A DNA stretch of 33,608 bases, taken from NCBI GenBank assembly GCA_028287185.1, contig JAQBQD010000155.1, positions 1 to 33,608 on the forward strand. The letters run 5' to 3'. A program made the translations under genes and the position numbers. The first letter of the stretch is position 1, and the number at the start of each line of letters is the position of its first letter. This document shows, piece after piece, positions 1 to 7,304 of the stretch. The notes beneath the pieces are model-generated. The model made no database searches, had not been told where the DNA came from, and worked only from the letters and a program-made list of their open reading frames with translations. The stretch comes from Gemmatimonadota bacterium. GTDB lineage: Bacteria > Gemmatimonadota > Gemmatimonadetes > Longimicrobiales > Longimicrobiaceae.

Positions 1-586
1 ACTCGCCCGGCGCCAGTGCCGCCTCGGGCGCTTCCACGTCGGCGGCCGGGGCGCGGGGGGACGACGCGGCCAGCATCACCCGCTCGGCCACGTTGCCGGC
101 GTTGCGCAGCAGGAAGGCGGCCCCGTAGCCCGCACCCGCCACGGCAAAGCGCGGCGCGTCCATCGCCCGCAGCTCCAGCCGGTGGCGCTCGGCCACGGCG
201 ACGACGGCACTGTCCCGCGCCTCGGCCCCGCCCGCGCGCACGGCGTAGCGCACCGTGTAGGCCCCCGCCCGCGCGTCGGCCGGCACCAGCACGGAAAGCA
301 GGCGCGTGTCGCCCGCGCCCGCCACCGGCCGCCAGGCGCCCTCCGCCGCCACCAGCCGCCACCCGGCGGGCAGGCCCACGGTGGGCACCGCATCGGCCGA
401 CACGGACGTGACGGAGACCTGGAAGACGAGCGTGGCCGTCGCGCCGGGCACGACGCTCACCCGCGCGGGGCCGCGGCGCTGCACGCGCACGCCCTCCTGC
501 GCCGCGGCGGGGAGCGCCAGGACGGGGAGGGCGGAGAAGGCGAGCAGGGCAGCCGCGGCGAGGCGGGCGAGCGCGGGTCGGTTCAC
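1..586 (-). CDS. Secreted COG1470/NEW3-like Ig-fold protein (N-terminal part)
   Basis: The gene starts at a GTG on the minus strand and runs off the left edge of the window, so only about 195 N-terminal residues are visible and the frame is open throughout. A signal peptide is clear: an Arg near the N-terminus, a long Ala/Leu core, then an Ala-Ala-Ala-Gln cleavage region near residue 30. Two beta-sandwich-like repeats follow. The first (about 32-130) ends in a phrase like LLSVLVPADARAGAYTVRYA, and the second starts near HRLELRAMDAPRF. This pattern is typical of COG1470/NEW3-type Ig-like domains. It begins 13 bases after the stop of the chaperone-like gene and is almost surely co-transcribed with it. 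The missing part could hold a larger surface or anchor domain. The specific function is unknown, and a role in surface-fibre assembly is inferred only from the neighbours. Confidence 0.72.
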   Translation of the reverse strand, partial: MNRPALARLAAAALLAFSALPVLALPAAAQEGVRVQRRGPARVSVVPGATATLVFQVSVTSVSADAVPTVGLPAGWRLVAAEGAWRPVAGAGDTRLLSVLVPADARAGAYTVRYAVRAGGAEARDSAVVAVAERHRLELRAMDAPRFAVAGAGYGAAFLLRNAGNVAERVMLAASSPRAPAADVEAPEAALAPGE

Positions 587-599
587 GTGGGTTCGATGC

Positions 600-1424
600 C
601 TACAGGCTGAGGCGATAGCGCGCGCCGAAGACGCTGTCGCCACCGGCGTCGGCCACCACCAGCGCCTGGTACGCGCCGGCGGGCAGGGCGCCCAGGTCGA
701 ACGCCTGGCGCAGCGAGGTGCCGGGGTACAGCAGCCCGCGCACGGCCTCCCAGCGCCCCACCGGGTTGCCCGCGGCATCGAACAGCTCCAGGCGCACCTT
801 CGGGCGATAGGCGAGGGTCCCGTCGTTCAGCACGTCCACCGACAGGCTTCGGTGCCCGCCCGCCGCGGGCTCGGCGCGGGGGCTGGCGAAGGCGGCCTTC
901 GCGGCGCCGGTGCCGGCCAGCGTGGTGGCGAGCTGCACGCCGTAGCGGATGGTGGGGCGCACGCCCACCTGCACGCGGGCGTTGCGCGCGGCCGCGGAGG
1001 CCGGGTCGCCGGGGGACACGGCCTGGATCATCACCATGCTCCAGTAGGTGCCCGCCAGCGCCGGCTGCGCGGGCACGGCCACCGTGTACGCCACCGTGGC
1101 CTCGCCGTTGGCGGGCACCGTCAGGTGGCCGGGGCTCACCGTCGTCCAGCGCGCGCTGGAGCGGGGCGCCGTGCCGGGGTCCGGGTAGCGCGCGGTGCCG
1201 TCCGCCTGGAAGGCATAGTCCGCCAGGTACACCCGCGCCTCCTGCGGCGCGCCCGTGGTGTTGCGCAGGCGGATGATGCCCGACCACGTCTCGCGCGGAC
1301 GCGCCTCGCGCTCCTCCACGTTGGCGCTGGTCACCACGATCTGCGCGAGCGCGGAGCGGGCGGGGGCCAGAGCGACCGGCGCGGCCAGCAGCGCCAGGCG
1401 AAGGGTGCGGCGGACGAGGTTCAT
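600..1424 (-). CDS. Periplasmic chaperone-like Ig-fold protein
   Basis: The product is a 274-residue exported protein. An N-terminal signal peptide (residues 1-28, RRT followed by an Ala/Leu core and ending ARSALAQ) is followed by two beta-sandwich regions. Residues 30-150 have the feel of a fimbrial (PapD-like) chaperone N-terminal domain, including a phrase near YWSMVMIQAVSP where such chaperones carry their subunit-binding strand. Residues 160-274 form a second all-beta domain ending in VFGARYRLSL. It lies between a pilin-like gene and a COG1470-like gene on the same strand, as chaperones of alternative chaperone-usher-like systems do. ATG is preceded by AAGGA, which lies inside a small perfect hairpin listed separately. 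No cysteines are evident. The chaperone role is inferred from fold-like features and context. It could also be a generic secreted Ig-like protein. Confidence 0.7.
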   Translation of the reverse strand: MNLVRRTLRLALLAAPVALAPARSALAQIVVTSANVEEREARPRETWSGIIRLRNTTGAPQEARVYLADYAFQADGTARYPDPGTAPRSSARWTTVSPGHLTVPANGEATVAYTVAVPAQPALAGTYWSMVMIQAVSPGDPASAAARNARVQVGVRPTIRYGVQLATTLAGTGAAKAAFASPRAEPAAGGHRSLSVDVLNDGTLAYRPKVRLELFDAAGNPVGRWEAVRGLLYPGTSLRQAFDLGALPAGAYQALVVADAGGDSVFGARYRLSL

Positions 1425-1439
1425 CGAAGGGGTCCTTCG
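1425..1439 (-). promoter_or_regulatory. Hairpin covering the ribosome-binding site of the chaperone-like gene
   Basis: Directly before the ATG on the minus strand lies CGAAGG, a 3-base loop, then CCTTCG. This is a perfect 6-bp stem ending at the base before the start codon. The presumed Shine-Dalgarno (GAAGG) is the left arm, so the RNA hairpin would mask it. Such masking usually lowers translation or makes it depend on ribosomes arriving from upstream. The sequence is observed; the function is inferred. Confidence 0.45.
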
Positions 1440-1471
1440 GTTGAGTGCGGTGCGTTCGTTCAGGAACTGCG

Positions 1472-1500
1472 GCGGGGGACCGGAAGCTCCGGCCCCCCGC
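1472..1500 (-). promoter_or_regulatory. Strong intergenic hairpin between pilin-like and chaperone-like genes
   Basis: A near-perfect 13-bp inverted repeat (one G-U-type mismatch, tiny loop) lies 24 bases after the stop of the pilin-like gene and before the chaperone-like gene. No T-run follows it on the minus strand, so it is more likely a partial terminator or an mRNA-stabilising 3' hairpin than a full terminator. Abundant pilin mRNAs are often protected in this way relative to downstream assembly genes. Confidence 0.5.
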
Positions 1501-1524
1501 GGTGCTGTCGACCCGCCCGGCAGG

Positions 1525-2007
1525 TCAGGAGCCGGCGAGGATGGTGTAGGTCACGGTGCGGCTGTCCGCGGCGACCACGCCGGCGGCCGAGGTGGCCGAC
1601 AGGCCGTACGACACCGACAGGCCGCTCTGGTTGAGCGTGCTGATGCCCGTCACCACGTCCTGCGCGGTGGTGGAGAGCGTCTTCACGCCGGCGCTGGTGC
1701 CGCCCGACGGAGCCGCGAGCGAGGCGGTGAGCGTCACGCCCGTGGGCATGGTGGCGTCGATCTCGGCGGTGATCTTCTGGTTGGTCTCGTTGGTCGTGAC
1801 CGCGTACGAGCCGCTGGCCGTGGCCGAGGTGGGCGCGCTGCCCGCCGTGGCGGTGGAGATGGTGAGCGTCGGCGAGCCCGAGAACGCGATCTGGCTGATG
1901 GCCTGGACCTCGAAGCCCACGTCCTGCGTGGCGGTCTGCGCGGCGGCCGAGCCGGCGAAGGCGGCGGTGGCGACGAGGGCGGCGGCGGCGGTGGCGATGG
2001 TCTTCAC
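1525..2007 (-). CDS. Pilin-like secreted beta-rich subunit
   Basis: This is a 160-residue protein starting at GTG (residues VKTIATAAAA), preceded by a good ribosome site (AGGGAG, 8 bases upstream). Longer upstream starts exist, but they precede the signal peptide with non-coding-like sequence. The signal peptide is residues 1-24, ending GSAAAQ. The mature protein is rich in Thr, Ser, Ala and Gly and has no cysteine and little charge. It has alternating beta-strand patterns: an early strand near VGFEVQAISQIAFSG and a last strand near RTVTYTILAGS. That profile fits small fibre subunits of spore-coat-U/alternative-pilin type, but I cannot assign a named family. It is first in the operon, as expected for the abundant structural subunit, with a chaperone-like gene next. 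Confidence 0.7.
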   Translation of the reverse strand: MKTIATAAAALVATAAFAGSAAAQTATQDVGFEVQAISQIAFSGSPTLTISTATAGSAPTSATASGSYAVTTNETNQKITAEIDATMPTGVTLTASLAAPSGGTSAGVKTLSTTAQDVVTGISTLNQSGLSVSYGLSATSAAGVVAADSRTVTYTILAGS

Positions 2008-2337
2008 GGTGGTGCTCCCTGCAGGGGTGGTTCGATGATGGCGGGTGTGCGGCCGACAGGGGCCGCCTGGAACTCCGCTCCGACGTTCTGTCGATGGCCT
2101 TCCCCAAGGCGAGGAGCGTACCGCATGGTCGCATGATCCGTAACTCATTGCAAAACGGCGATTTGGGTCTCTATCCACCCGTTCTCCGGAACCTGTCCCC
2201 GTCGTCCAGATTCCGGTCTGCCCTCCACCTCCGCGATTCCGCAAGGGAGCCCACGGAACGGCTTTGCATCACGCGTCCAGATTCTGTACGGCGCAGTCCC
2301 GCCGGAATCGTCCGCCCTCTGGACAACCGCGCACACG
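2008..2337. other. Non-coding upstream region of the pilin-like operon
   Basis: No convincing gene is present. The region contains the pilin-like ribosome site, a comparatively AT-rich patch around 2140-2175 that may hold the promoter for the minus-strand operon, and an 11-base direct repeat (CGTCCAGATTC) at 2203-2213 and 2274-2284. No clear -35/-10 pair was found. Confidence 0.4.
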
Positions 2338-2375
2338 AAAAGGCGGGCCGCGGGAACACTCCCGGGGGCCCGCCT
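2338..2375 (-). terminator. Rho-independent terminator, minus strand
   Basis: On the minus strand a GC-rich stem (AGGCGGGCC paired with GGCCCGCCT, with further pairing inside) is followed immediately by TTTTCG. This is the best-formed minus-strand terminator in the left third of the window. It lies about 430 bases beyond the stop of the large polysaccharide gene at 2803, so it ends either a long 3' untranslated tail or a separate small transcript. Confidence 0.6.
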
Positions 2376-2802
2376 CTCCTCCCGTCCACGCCTCTCCACC
2401 GGCCCCCGGCGTCCTCCGCCGGCCAACGCACCCCGCGCGAAACCCGTCGCCCGCACCACCGCAGTCCCGCGAAGGCGGGGACGGATGGCCGTTGCAGCCC
2501 CGGGATTCATCCCGAGGGCCGCCGCGCAACCCTCGGCCACCCGCCGAATCGCACGCGCCGCGACGGTTTCGATCGATCGCGTGAGCGGGGCGGAGCCATG
2601 ATCCTCACGCGCGACCGGGCGGCGCGGAGGCCCCCGTCCCATGGGGATAAACCCCACGGCTGGAACTACGATCGCGCTTGCCCCGTCTCCATCCGCCTAC
2701 CCGGATCGGAGATCTCCGGCGAATCCCGCGGGGAGAGTCGACCGCCCCCGGTCGCGGTGGTCGATCGATGCGTGCGTGATCGATCCACCGATCCACGACG
2801 AC
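2376..2802. other. Non-coding stretch between terminator and polysaccharide gene
   Basis: There is no gene I can support. The stretch contains a small hairpin CCCGCGAAGGCGGG near 2466-2479. It also contains several CGATCG/GATCGATC motifs, including an inverted pair GATCGAT/ATCGATC at 2763-2785 just past the stop of the gene at 2803. Similar motifs recur in other gaps of this window. Confidence 0.4.
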
Positions 2803-5800
2803 CTACGCCGGCACCTCCACGGTCGCCTTCCGCTCCAGCTTTCCCCATCCCACGAGGTGCCCGCGCAGCGCGGCGGCGAACGACTTCACCACCACCCAGT
2901 ACATCACCTGGCGGTAGGCGAAGCGCTGGATGAAGATGAGCCAGGTGAGGCGGCGGTCCTCGTCGGGCTCCATGAGGAAGGCGGCCACGGCGGCCACCCA
3001 GTCCACCAGCAGGAACACGGCGTAGAACCCCAGCACCTGCTCCAGCGAGGTGAGGGCGTACGTGTCGCCGTGCTGCTCGCGCACCATCCACACCGAGACC
3101 AGGCTCCACAGGAACATCAGGTCCGCCAGCGGAGAGAGCGCGGCGAACAGGAGCTGGAAGATCCACACGTTGGGCAGCGCCACCAGCCCCAGCGACCCGT
3201 ACCGCGGCCGCAGGAACACGGCGCGATGCTTCCAGGCGCACTGCAGCGTGCCGAACGCCCAGCGGAAGCGCTGCTTCGCCAGGGTGCGCAGCGTGTCGGG
3301 CGCCTCGGTATATGCCACCGCCCCGTCCGCGTAGGCGATGCGGAAGCCGCGGCGGCGGATGGCGAGGGTCAGGTCCTGGTCCTCGGCCAGCGTGTCGGCG
3401 CTGAAGCCGCCCACCGCCAGGACGAGCTCGCGCCGCCACGCGCCCACCGCGCCGGGCACCACCGTGATGCAGTCCAGCAGCGAGAAGGCGCGCCGGTCCA
3501 GGTTCTGGCTGGTGACGTACTCCAGCGCCTGCCACCGGGTGACCAGGTTGATGCGGTTGCCCACCTTGGCGTTGCCCGCCACAGCCCCCACCGCCGGGTC
3601 GCGCAGCGGGGCCACCAGCTCCGCCAGCGTGTCCGGCACGAACAGCGTGTCGGCGTCCAGCCCGACGACGATCTCGCCCCGCGCCCGCTCGATGCCGTAG
3701 TTGAGCGCGCTGGCCTTGCCCCCGTTGGGCTTGCGGTGCACGGCCACCCGCGGGTCGCCCGCGAACGCCTCCATCGCCACCTCGTACGTGCCGTCCGGCG
3801 ATCCGTCGTCCACCACCACGATCTCCAGCGGGCCCGTGTACGTCTGGTCCAGCAGGCTTTCCACCGTGCGGCGGATGACCCGCGCCTCGTTGTACGCGGG
3901 CACGATCACGCTCACGAACGGCGCGAACGCCCGGTCGGGAGCCGGGGGGCGGCGCAGGAAGCGCTGCACGGCGGCCAGCGCCAGGATCAGCGCCAGCCGC
4001 CCGATGCCCAGCACCACCGCCGCCAGGAAGGTCCAGTAGAGCGTCCACTCCAGCAGGCCGAGAAGCCCGAACGACGCCAGCCCCACCAGGCGCGCCGCCG
4101 CGTCCCCCGCGGGCAGCGGCGGCATGGCGCGGTCGCGCGGGATGCCGGCCAGCTCCGAGAGAAGGACGAGCGTGTCGCCGCGGGCCCGCAGCGCGCGGAT
4201 GATGGGACCCAGCGCCGCCACCGTCTGCGCGCGGGGGCCGCCGCCGTCGTGCAGGAGCACCACGTTGCCGGCCGCGCGCGCGTCCATCACCGCCCGCACG
4301 ATGCGCCCCGCGCCGGGCTGCTGCCAGTCCTCGCTGTCGATGTGCAGGCCCGCCGTCACGTAGCCCATGTCCGAGGCGATGCCCACCGGGTCCAGCTCGT
4401 CCTCCTGCGTGGGCTCGGCGTCCCCGAAGTACGGCGGGCGGAAGAAGACGATGCGGCGGTTCACCACCGCCTCCAGCAGGCGTTGCGTGGCGTTCAGCTC
4501 CAGGCGCGTCACGTAGTCGCTGGTGAGCGCCAGGTTGGGGTGGGTGAAGGTGTGGTTGCCCAGCTCGTGCCCCTCGCGCACCATGCGCCGCGTCAGCGCG
4601 AGCTGCGTCTCCACGTTGCGGCCGATGACGAAGAAGGTGGCGGGGGCGCCGTACGCCTTCAGCGTGTCCAGGATCTGGGGCGTCCAGGTGCCGTCGGGCC
4701 CGTCGTCGAAGGTGAGCGCCACCCGGTGGGCGGACGCCCCGAAGCGGCGCACCAGCCAGGGCGAGGGAAAGCGCTCCAGCCGCTGGTCCACCACCATCCC
4801 CGTGCGCGCATCCACCCGCAACGAGCGCACCCCTGCCGTGGGCCGGGCGCGCACCTCCAGCATCTCGCCCGTGCCGCGGAACTCCACGTCGTAGCCGGGG
4901 GGGATGCTGCGCAGGGCGCCGGCGCCGAACGAGCCCGTGCGCCCCACCGCCGCCCACAGCGACGGGTCCTCGGACCCCAGCCGCCACACGGCCCGGCCGG
5001 CGGCGCCCAGGGCGACCCCGACCCGCGCCTGGTTCAGCGCCGTGGTGCCGTCCAGGTACCAGAGCACGTGGTCGGTGCTGTCGGGGTCGCTCCACGCCAG
5101 GAACGGGTTCAGCGTACGCGGGTCCACGCGCGGCTGGACGCCCGCGTCGCGCGCCGCCTGCACGATGTCCTGGAAGGTCATCTCCACGCCCTGCGCGTCG
5201 GGCTCGGCGTCGTTCCACTCGTAGCCGTACGCGCCGATGGCCAGGATGGCCTTCTCGGCCGGGATGCTGGCCAGGGCGCGGCGGGCGCGGGCGGCGTACC
5301 AGTCCTGGCTGGCCACGGCGCCGGGGTCGCCGCTGCCGTAGTGCTCGTCGTAGAGCATCACGAACAGGTAGTCCGCCGCCGCCGCGTACGCCTTCAGCGC
5401 CGCCGGCTCGGCCTCGGCCGGCACCGCCTGCGACACCACGCGGCCCGCGGGCGCCAGCGCGGCGTGCAGCCGCGCCGTGAAGTCGGCCACGGGCGCCACC
5501 ATCTCGGGCGGCAGGTCCTCGAAGTCCACCGTCACCCCGCCCAGCCCGTAGCGCGCCGCCGCCGCCGCGAGCTGCGCCACGGCGCGCGCGCGCGACTCGG
5601 GCGTCGCCAGCAGCCGGCGCACGGCGTCCACGTCGAAGCGCTGCGTGGTGCGCGAGAAGTTGCTGGCCATCAGCATGATGCGTGGCCGCTCGGCGGGCTG
5701 CATCTGTCCCGCCACGTACAGCAGCTTGGCGTCGATGGCGAACTGGACGGTGTCCGTGCCCGGCGCCAAAAAGCCCCACTCGCACACCACCCAGTCCAGG

Positions 5801-6216
5801 TCGCGGGCGTGCTGGCGGAAGGCGCTCAGCGAGTTGTCGTCCCAGTTCACGTAGAAGCCCGCCACGATGGGCCGGTGCGGCTTCACGGGCCGCGAGGGCA
5901 GCGCGCGGCGCAGGGGCAGCCGCGACGGACGCAGCGACGGCGGCGGGCGGTGCCGCTGCAGGCTGGCGAAGAGCGCCCGGCGGGCGGCGATGCGGCGGCG
6001 CGCCTGCCGCGTGAGCGCCAGCACGGGCCCGTGGCGAACGGCCGCGGCAACGCCCGGCACCAGGTCCGGCAGGTCGGGCGCGAACAGGGTGCTGGCGATG
6101 CCCAGCAGCATGAGCGCGGTGGTGACCACGCCCATCAGCAGCGCGGCGCCGCGCACACGCTTCCAGCGGCGGCCCGCGGGGTCCGCGAAAACCCGGCGGG
6201 AGTGTGGCGAGGTCAT
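2803..6216 (-). CDS. Trifunctional GH18-like / NodB deacetylase / GT2 polysaccharide synthase
   Basis: This 1137-residue membrane protein has three enzyme modules. A membrane segment at 27-46 is followed by a GH18-like hydrolase (about 114-430) with the catalytic-type motif GGVTVDFEDL (Glu233). Next is a NodB polysaccharide deacetylase (about 497-690) with TFDDGPDG, NHTFTHP and RPPYFG. Membrane segments at about 711-750 lead into a processive family-2 glycosyltransferase (about 766-1000) with VPAYNE, DDGSPD, DAD (854-856), ED (945-946) and QRFRW (982-986), then further membrane helices to about 1110. All key motifs are intact. The modules match functions split among PgaB (deacetylase plus hydrolase) and PgaC (synthase) in poly-GlcNAc systems, so a GlcNAc-type exopolysaccharide is the likely product. 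ATG at 6216 was chosen because the membrane anchor follows directly. A TTG at 6372 would add 52 low-complexity residues. The ribosome site is weak. Confidence 0.85.
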   Translation of the reverse strand: MTSPHSRRVFADPAGRRWKRVRGAALLMGVVTTALMLLGIASTLFAPDLPDLVPGVAAAVRHGPVLALTRQARRRIAARRALFASLQRHRPPPSLRPSRLPLRRALPSRPVKPHRPIVAGFYVNWDDNSLSAFRQHARDLDWVVCEWGFLAPGTDTVQFAIDAKLLYVAGQMQPAERPRIMLMASNFSRTTQRFDVDAVRRLLATPESRARAVAQLAAAAARYGLGGVTVDFEDLPPEMVAPVADFTARLHAALAPAGRVVSQAVPAEAEPAALKAYAAAADYLFVMLYDEHYGSGDPGAVASQDWYAARARRALASIPAEKAILAIGAYGYEWNDAEPDAQGVEMTFQDIVQAARDAGVQPRVDPRTLNPFLAWSDPDSTDHVLWYLDGTTALNQARVGVALGAAGRAVWRLGSEDPSLWAAVGRTGSFGAGALRSIPPGYDVEFRGTGEMLEVRARPTAGVRSLRVDARTGMVVDQRLERFPSPWLVRRFGASAHRVALTFDDGPDGTWTPQILDTLKAYGAPATFFVIGRNVETQLALTRRMVREGHELGNHTFTHPNLALTSDYVTRLELNATQRLLEAVVNRRIVFFRPPYFGDAEPTQEDELDPVGIASDMGYVTAGLHIDSEDWQQPGAGRIVRAVMDARAAGNVVLLHDGGGPRAQTVAALGPIIRALRARGDTLVLLSELAGIPRDRAMPPLPAGDAAARLVGLASFGLLGLLEWTLYWTFLAAVVLGIGRLALILALAAVQRFLRRPPAPDRAFAPFVSVIVPAYNEARVIRRTVESLLDQTYTGPLEIVVVDDGSPDGTYEVAMEAFAGDPRVAVHRKPNGGKASALNYGIERARGEIVVGLDADTLFVPDTLAELVAPLRDPAVGAVAGNAKVGNRINLVTRWQALEYVTSQNLDRRAFSLLDCITVVPGAVGAWRRELVLAVGGFSADTLAEDQDLTLAIRRRGFRIAYADGAVAYTEAPDTLRTLAKQRFRWAFGTLQCAWKHRAVFLRPRYGSLGLVALPNVWIFQLLFAALSPLADLMFLWSLVSVWMVREQHGDTYALTSLEQVLGFYAVFLLVDWVAAVAAFLMEPDEDRRLTWLIFIQRFAYRQVMYWVVVKSFAAALRGHLVGWGKLERKATVEVPA

Positions 6217-6315
6217 TCGGGCGTTGGGGGGCGGTCGATGGGTGCCGGGGGACGCGTCCGGACCTTCCCGAGTCGCGCGCGTCCCCGCTCGGGCGTCGTC
6301 GGGCCAGGCCCTGCG

Positions 6316-6352
6316 CGCGGAGCCCCGGACGCATCCCGTCCGGGGCTCCGCG
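6316..6352 (-). promoter_or_regulatory. Perfect 16-bp inverted repeat in polysaccharide-gene leader
   Basis: CGCGGAGCCCCGGAC is followed by a short spacer and its exact reverse complement, giving 16 bp of pairing with a 5-base loop. It lies 100-136 bases upstream of the ATG of the synthase gene. No T-run follows on either strand, so it is not a standard terminator. It may be a leader hairpin or a protein-binding dyad. Confidence 0.45.
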
Positions 6353-6600
6353 GCCGGCGCGGCGAACCACAATCTGTGCTCCCCGGCCCCCGCGCGCCAG
6401 ACACTCCGACGCGGCTCGATCCTGTCGAAAACGTAAGTAGTTCAGGAAGTTACGGCCGATGAACGTCCTCACGGCCGCGACGGGATCGGGCGGCGGGCGG
6501 CCGGCGGCAGGGGCGGTCCGCGCCCCTGACGATCGCCGAGCGTCGCGATACTCCGCCCGGCGCTGGCGGCGGCTCCGCGAAGATGTGCGGGGAACGTTCT

Positions 6601-6630
6601 CGATCAAATATTACTATATTGTAAGCATTC
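6601..6630. promoter_or_regulatory. AT-rich island, probable promoter region
   Basis: About 30 bases of strongly AT-rich sequence, including ATATTACTATATTG, stand out from GC-rich surroundings. TATATT (plus strand, 6615-6620) and TACAAT (minus strand, 6618-6623) both resemble -10 boxes, but neither has a good -35 at the right spacing. The island lies about 175 bases before the antiporter start at 6802 and may serve either direction. Confidence 0.3.
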
Positions 6631-6801
6631 GATCGATGGAGCGGCGGCGGCGCGCCGCGTGCGTGCCGGGGAGGGCGGGCTTCTCCGCGGAGTCCGGGAA
6701 TCGGCGCGGAGGTCTTCGGCGCTCCGCGGACGGCATCCGCCGGGGTCCATCCGATCGCGGAGCATCCACGGCGCCCCATCCACCGACCGCAGCGAGGCGG
6801 C

Positions 6802-7299
6802 ATGAACGTCAGCGAGCACGACCTTCCCGGCGTGGGAAAGAAGTTCGCCTGCACCACCGGCGAGGGCGACCGCCTGACGGTGATCGTCCACAACACGGGG
6901 GCGCGCGAGGTCTACCTGTTCGAGCGCGGTGAGGACTTTCCCGCGGCAGCCGTGCGCCTGGCGGACGACGAGGCGCGCAAGGTGGGGGCGATACTGGGCG
7001 GCGCGTACTTCCAGCCCACGGCGGGGTCGGGGATGGACATGGTGCTGAACCGCCTGTCGGTGGAGTGGCACCGCGTGCCCGCCGGCTCGCCGCTGGAAGG
7101 CCGCTCGCTGCTGGAAAGCGCCATCCGCGAGCGCACCGGCGCCAGCGTGCTCGCCATCTTCCGCGGCGGCGAGGCGCTGGCCAACCCGCAGCCCGAGGAG
7201 CGCATCGTTGCCGGCGACACGCTGATGGTGGTGGGCGACCGCGAGCAGGCGGCTCGCTTCCGCGACCTTCTACGGCAGGCCTCGCCGACGGAGGGCTAG
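6802..7299 (+). CDS. khtT: Cation/proton antiporter regulatory subunit, KhtT family
   Basis: The product is a 165-residue cytosolic protein. The N-terminal part (about 1-70, DLPGVGKKFACTTGEGDRL... with LADDEARKVGAILGGAYFQP) is the KhtT/AmhM N-terminal domain. The C-terminal part (about 80-160) is a TrkA-C (RCK_C) domain with the usual pattern SPLEGRSLLESAIRERTGASVLAIFRGG and GDTLMVVGDREQ. In Bacillus subtilis KhtT controls the K+/H+ antiporter KhtU in response to pH and cyclic-di-AMP. The partner gene follows after 5 bases, which supports the call. GAGG lies 6 bases before the ATG. Residues that would prove c-di-AMP binding cannot be confirmed from reading alone. Confidence 0.85.
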   Translation: MNVSEHDLPGVGKKFACTTGEGDRLTVIVHNTGAREVYLFERGEDFPAAAVRLADDEARKVGAILGGAYFQPTAGSGMDMVLNRLSVEWHRVPAGSPLEGRSLLESAIRERTGASVLAIFRGGEALANPQPEERIVAGDTLMVVGDREQAARFRDLLRQASPTEG

Positions 7300-7304
7300 C
7301 GACC

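Larger units (their letters stand above)
6217..6801. other. Divergent intergenic region between polysaccharide gene and antiporter genes
   Basis: No gene is apparent. The region should hold promoters for both divergent units. It includes a perfect inverted repeat at 6316-6352 and an AT-rich island at 6601-6630, both listed separately. It also has a second, less GC-rich patch near 6432-6455, about 220 bases upstream of the minus-strand start. Confidence 0.5.

Noticed and set aside
2203-2284. 11-base direct repeat CGTCCAGATTC
   Set aside because: Only two copies 71 bases apart. They could be chance or half-sites, and nothing else supports a specific role.
2145-2657. Minus-strand open frame of about 170 codons upstream of the pilin-like gene
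   Set aside because: Arg/Gly/Ala-rich translation, no ribosome site, and it contains the terminator hairpin at 2338-2375, which argues for non-coding DNA.
2641-6462. Very long plus-strand open frame opposite the polysaccharide synthase (about 1270 codons)
   Set aside because: It is a mirror of a minus-strand gene with intact enzyme motifs. Its own translation is His/Arg/Ala-rich with no domains, a usual effect of very high GC.
7065-7304. Extending the antiporter gene upstream over khtT
   Set aside because: The added 80 residues are Arg-rich and overlap khtT in another frame. The GTG at 7305 has a good ribosome site.
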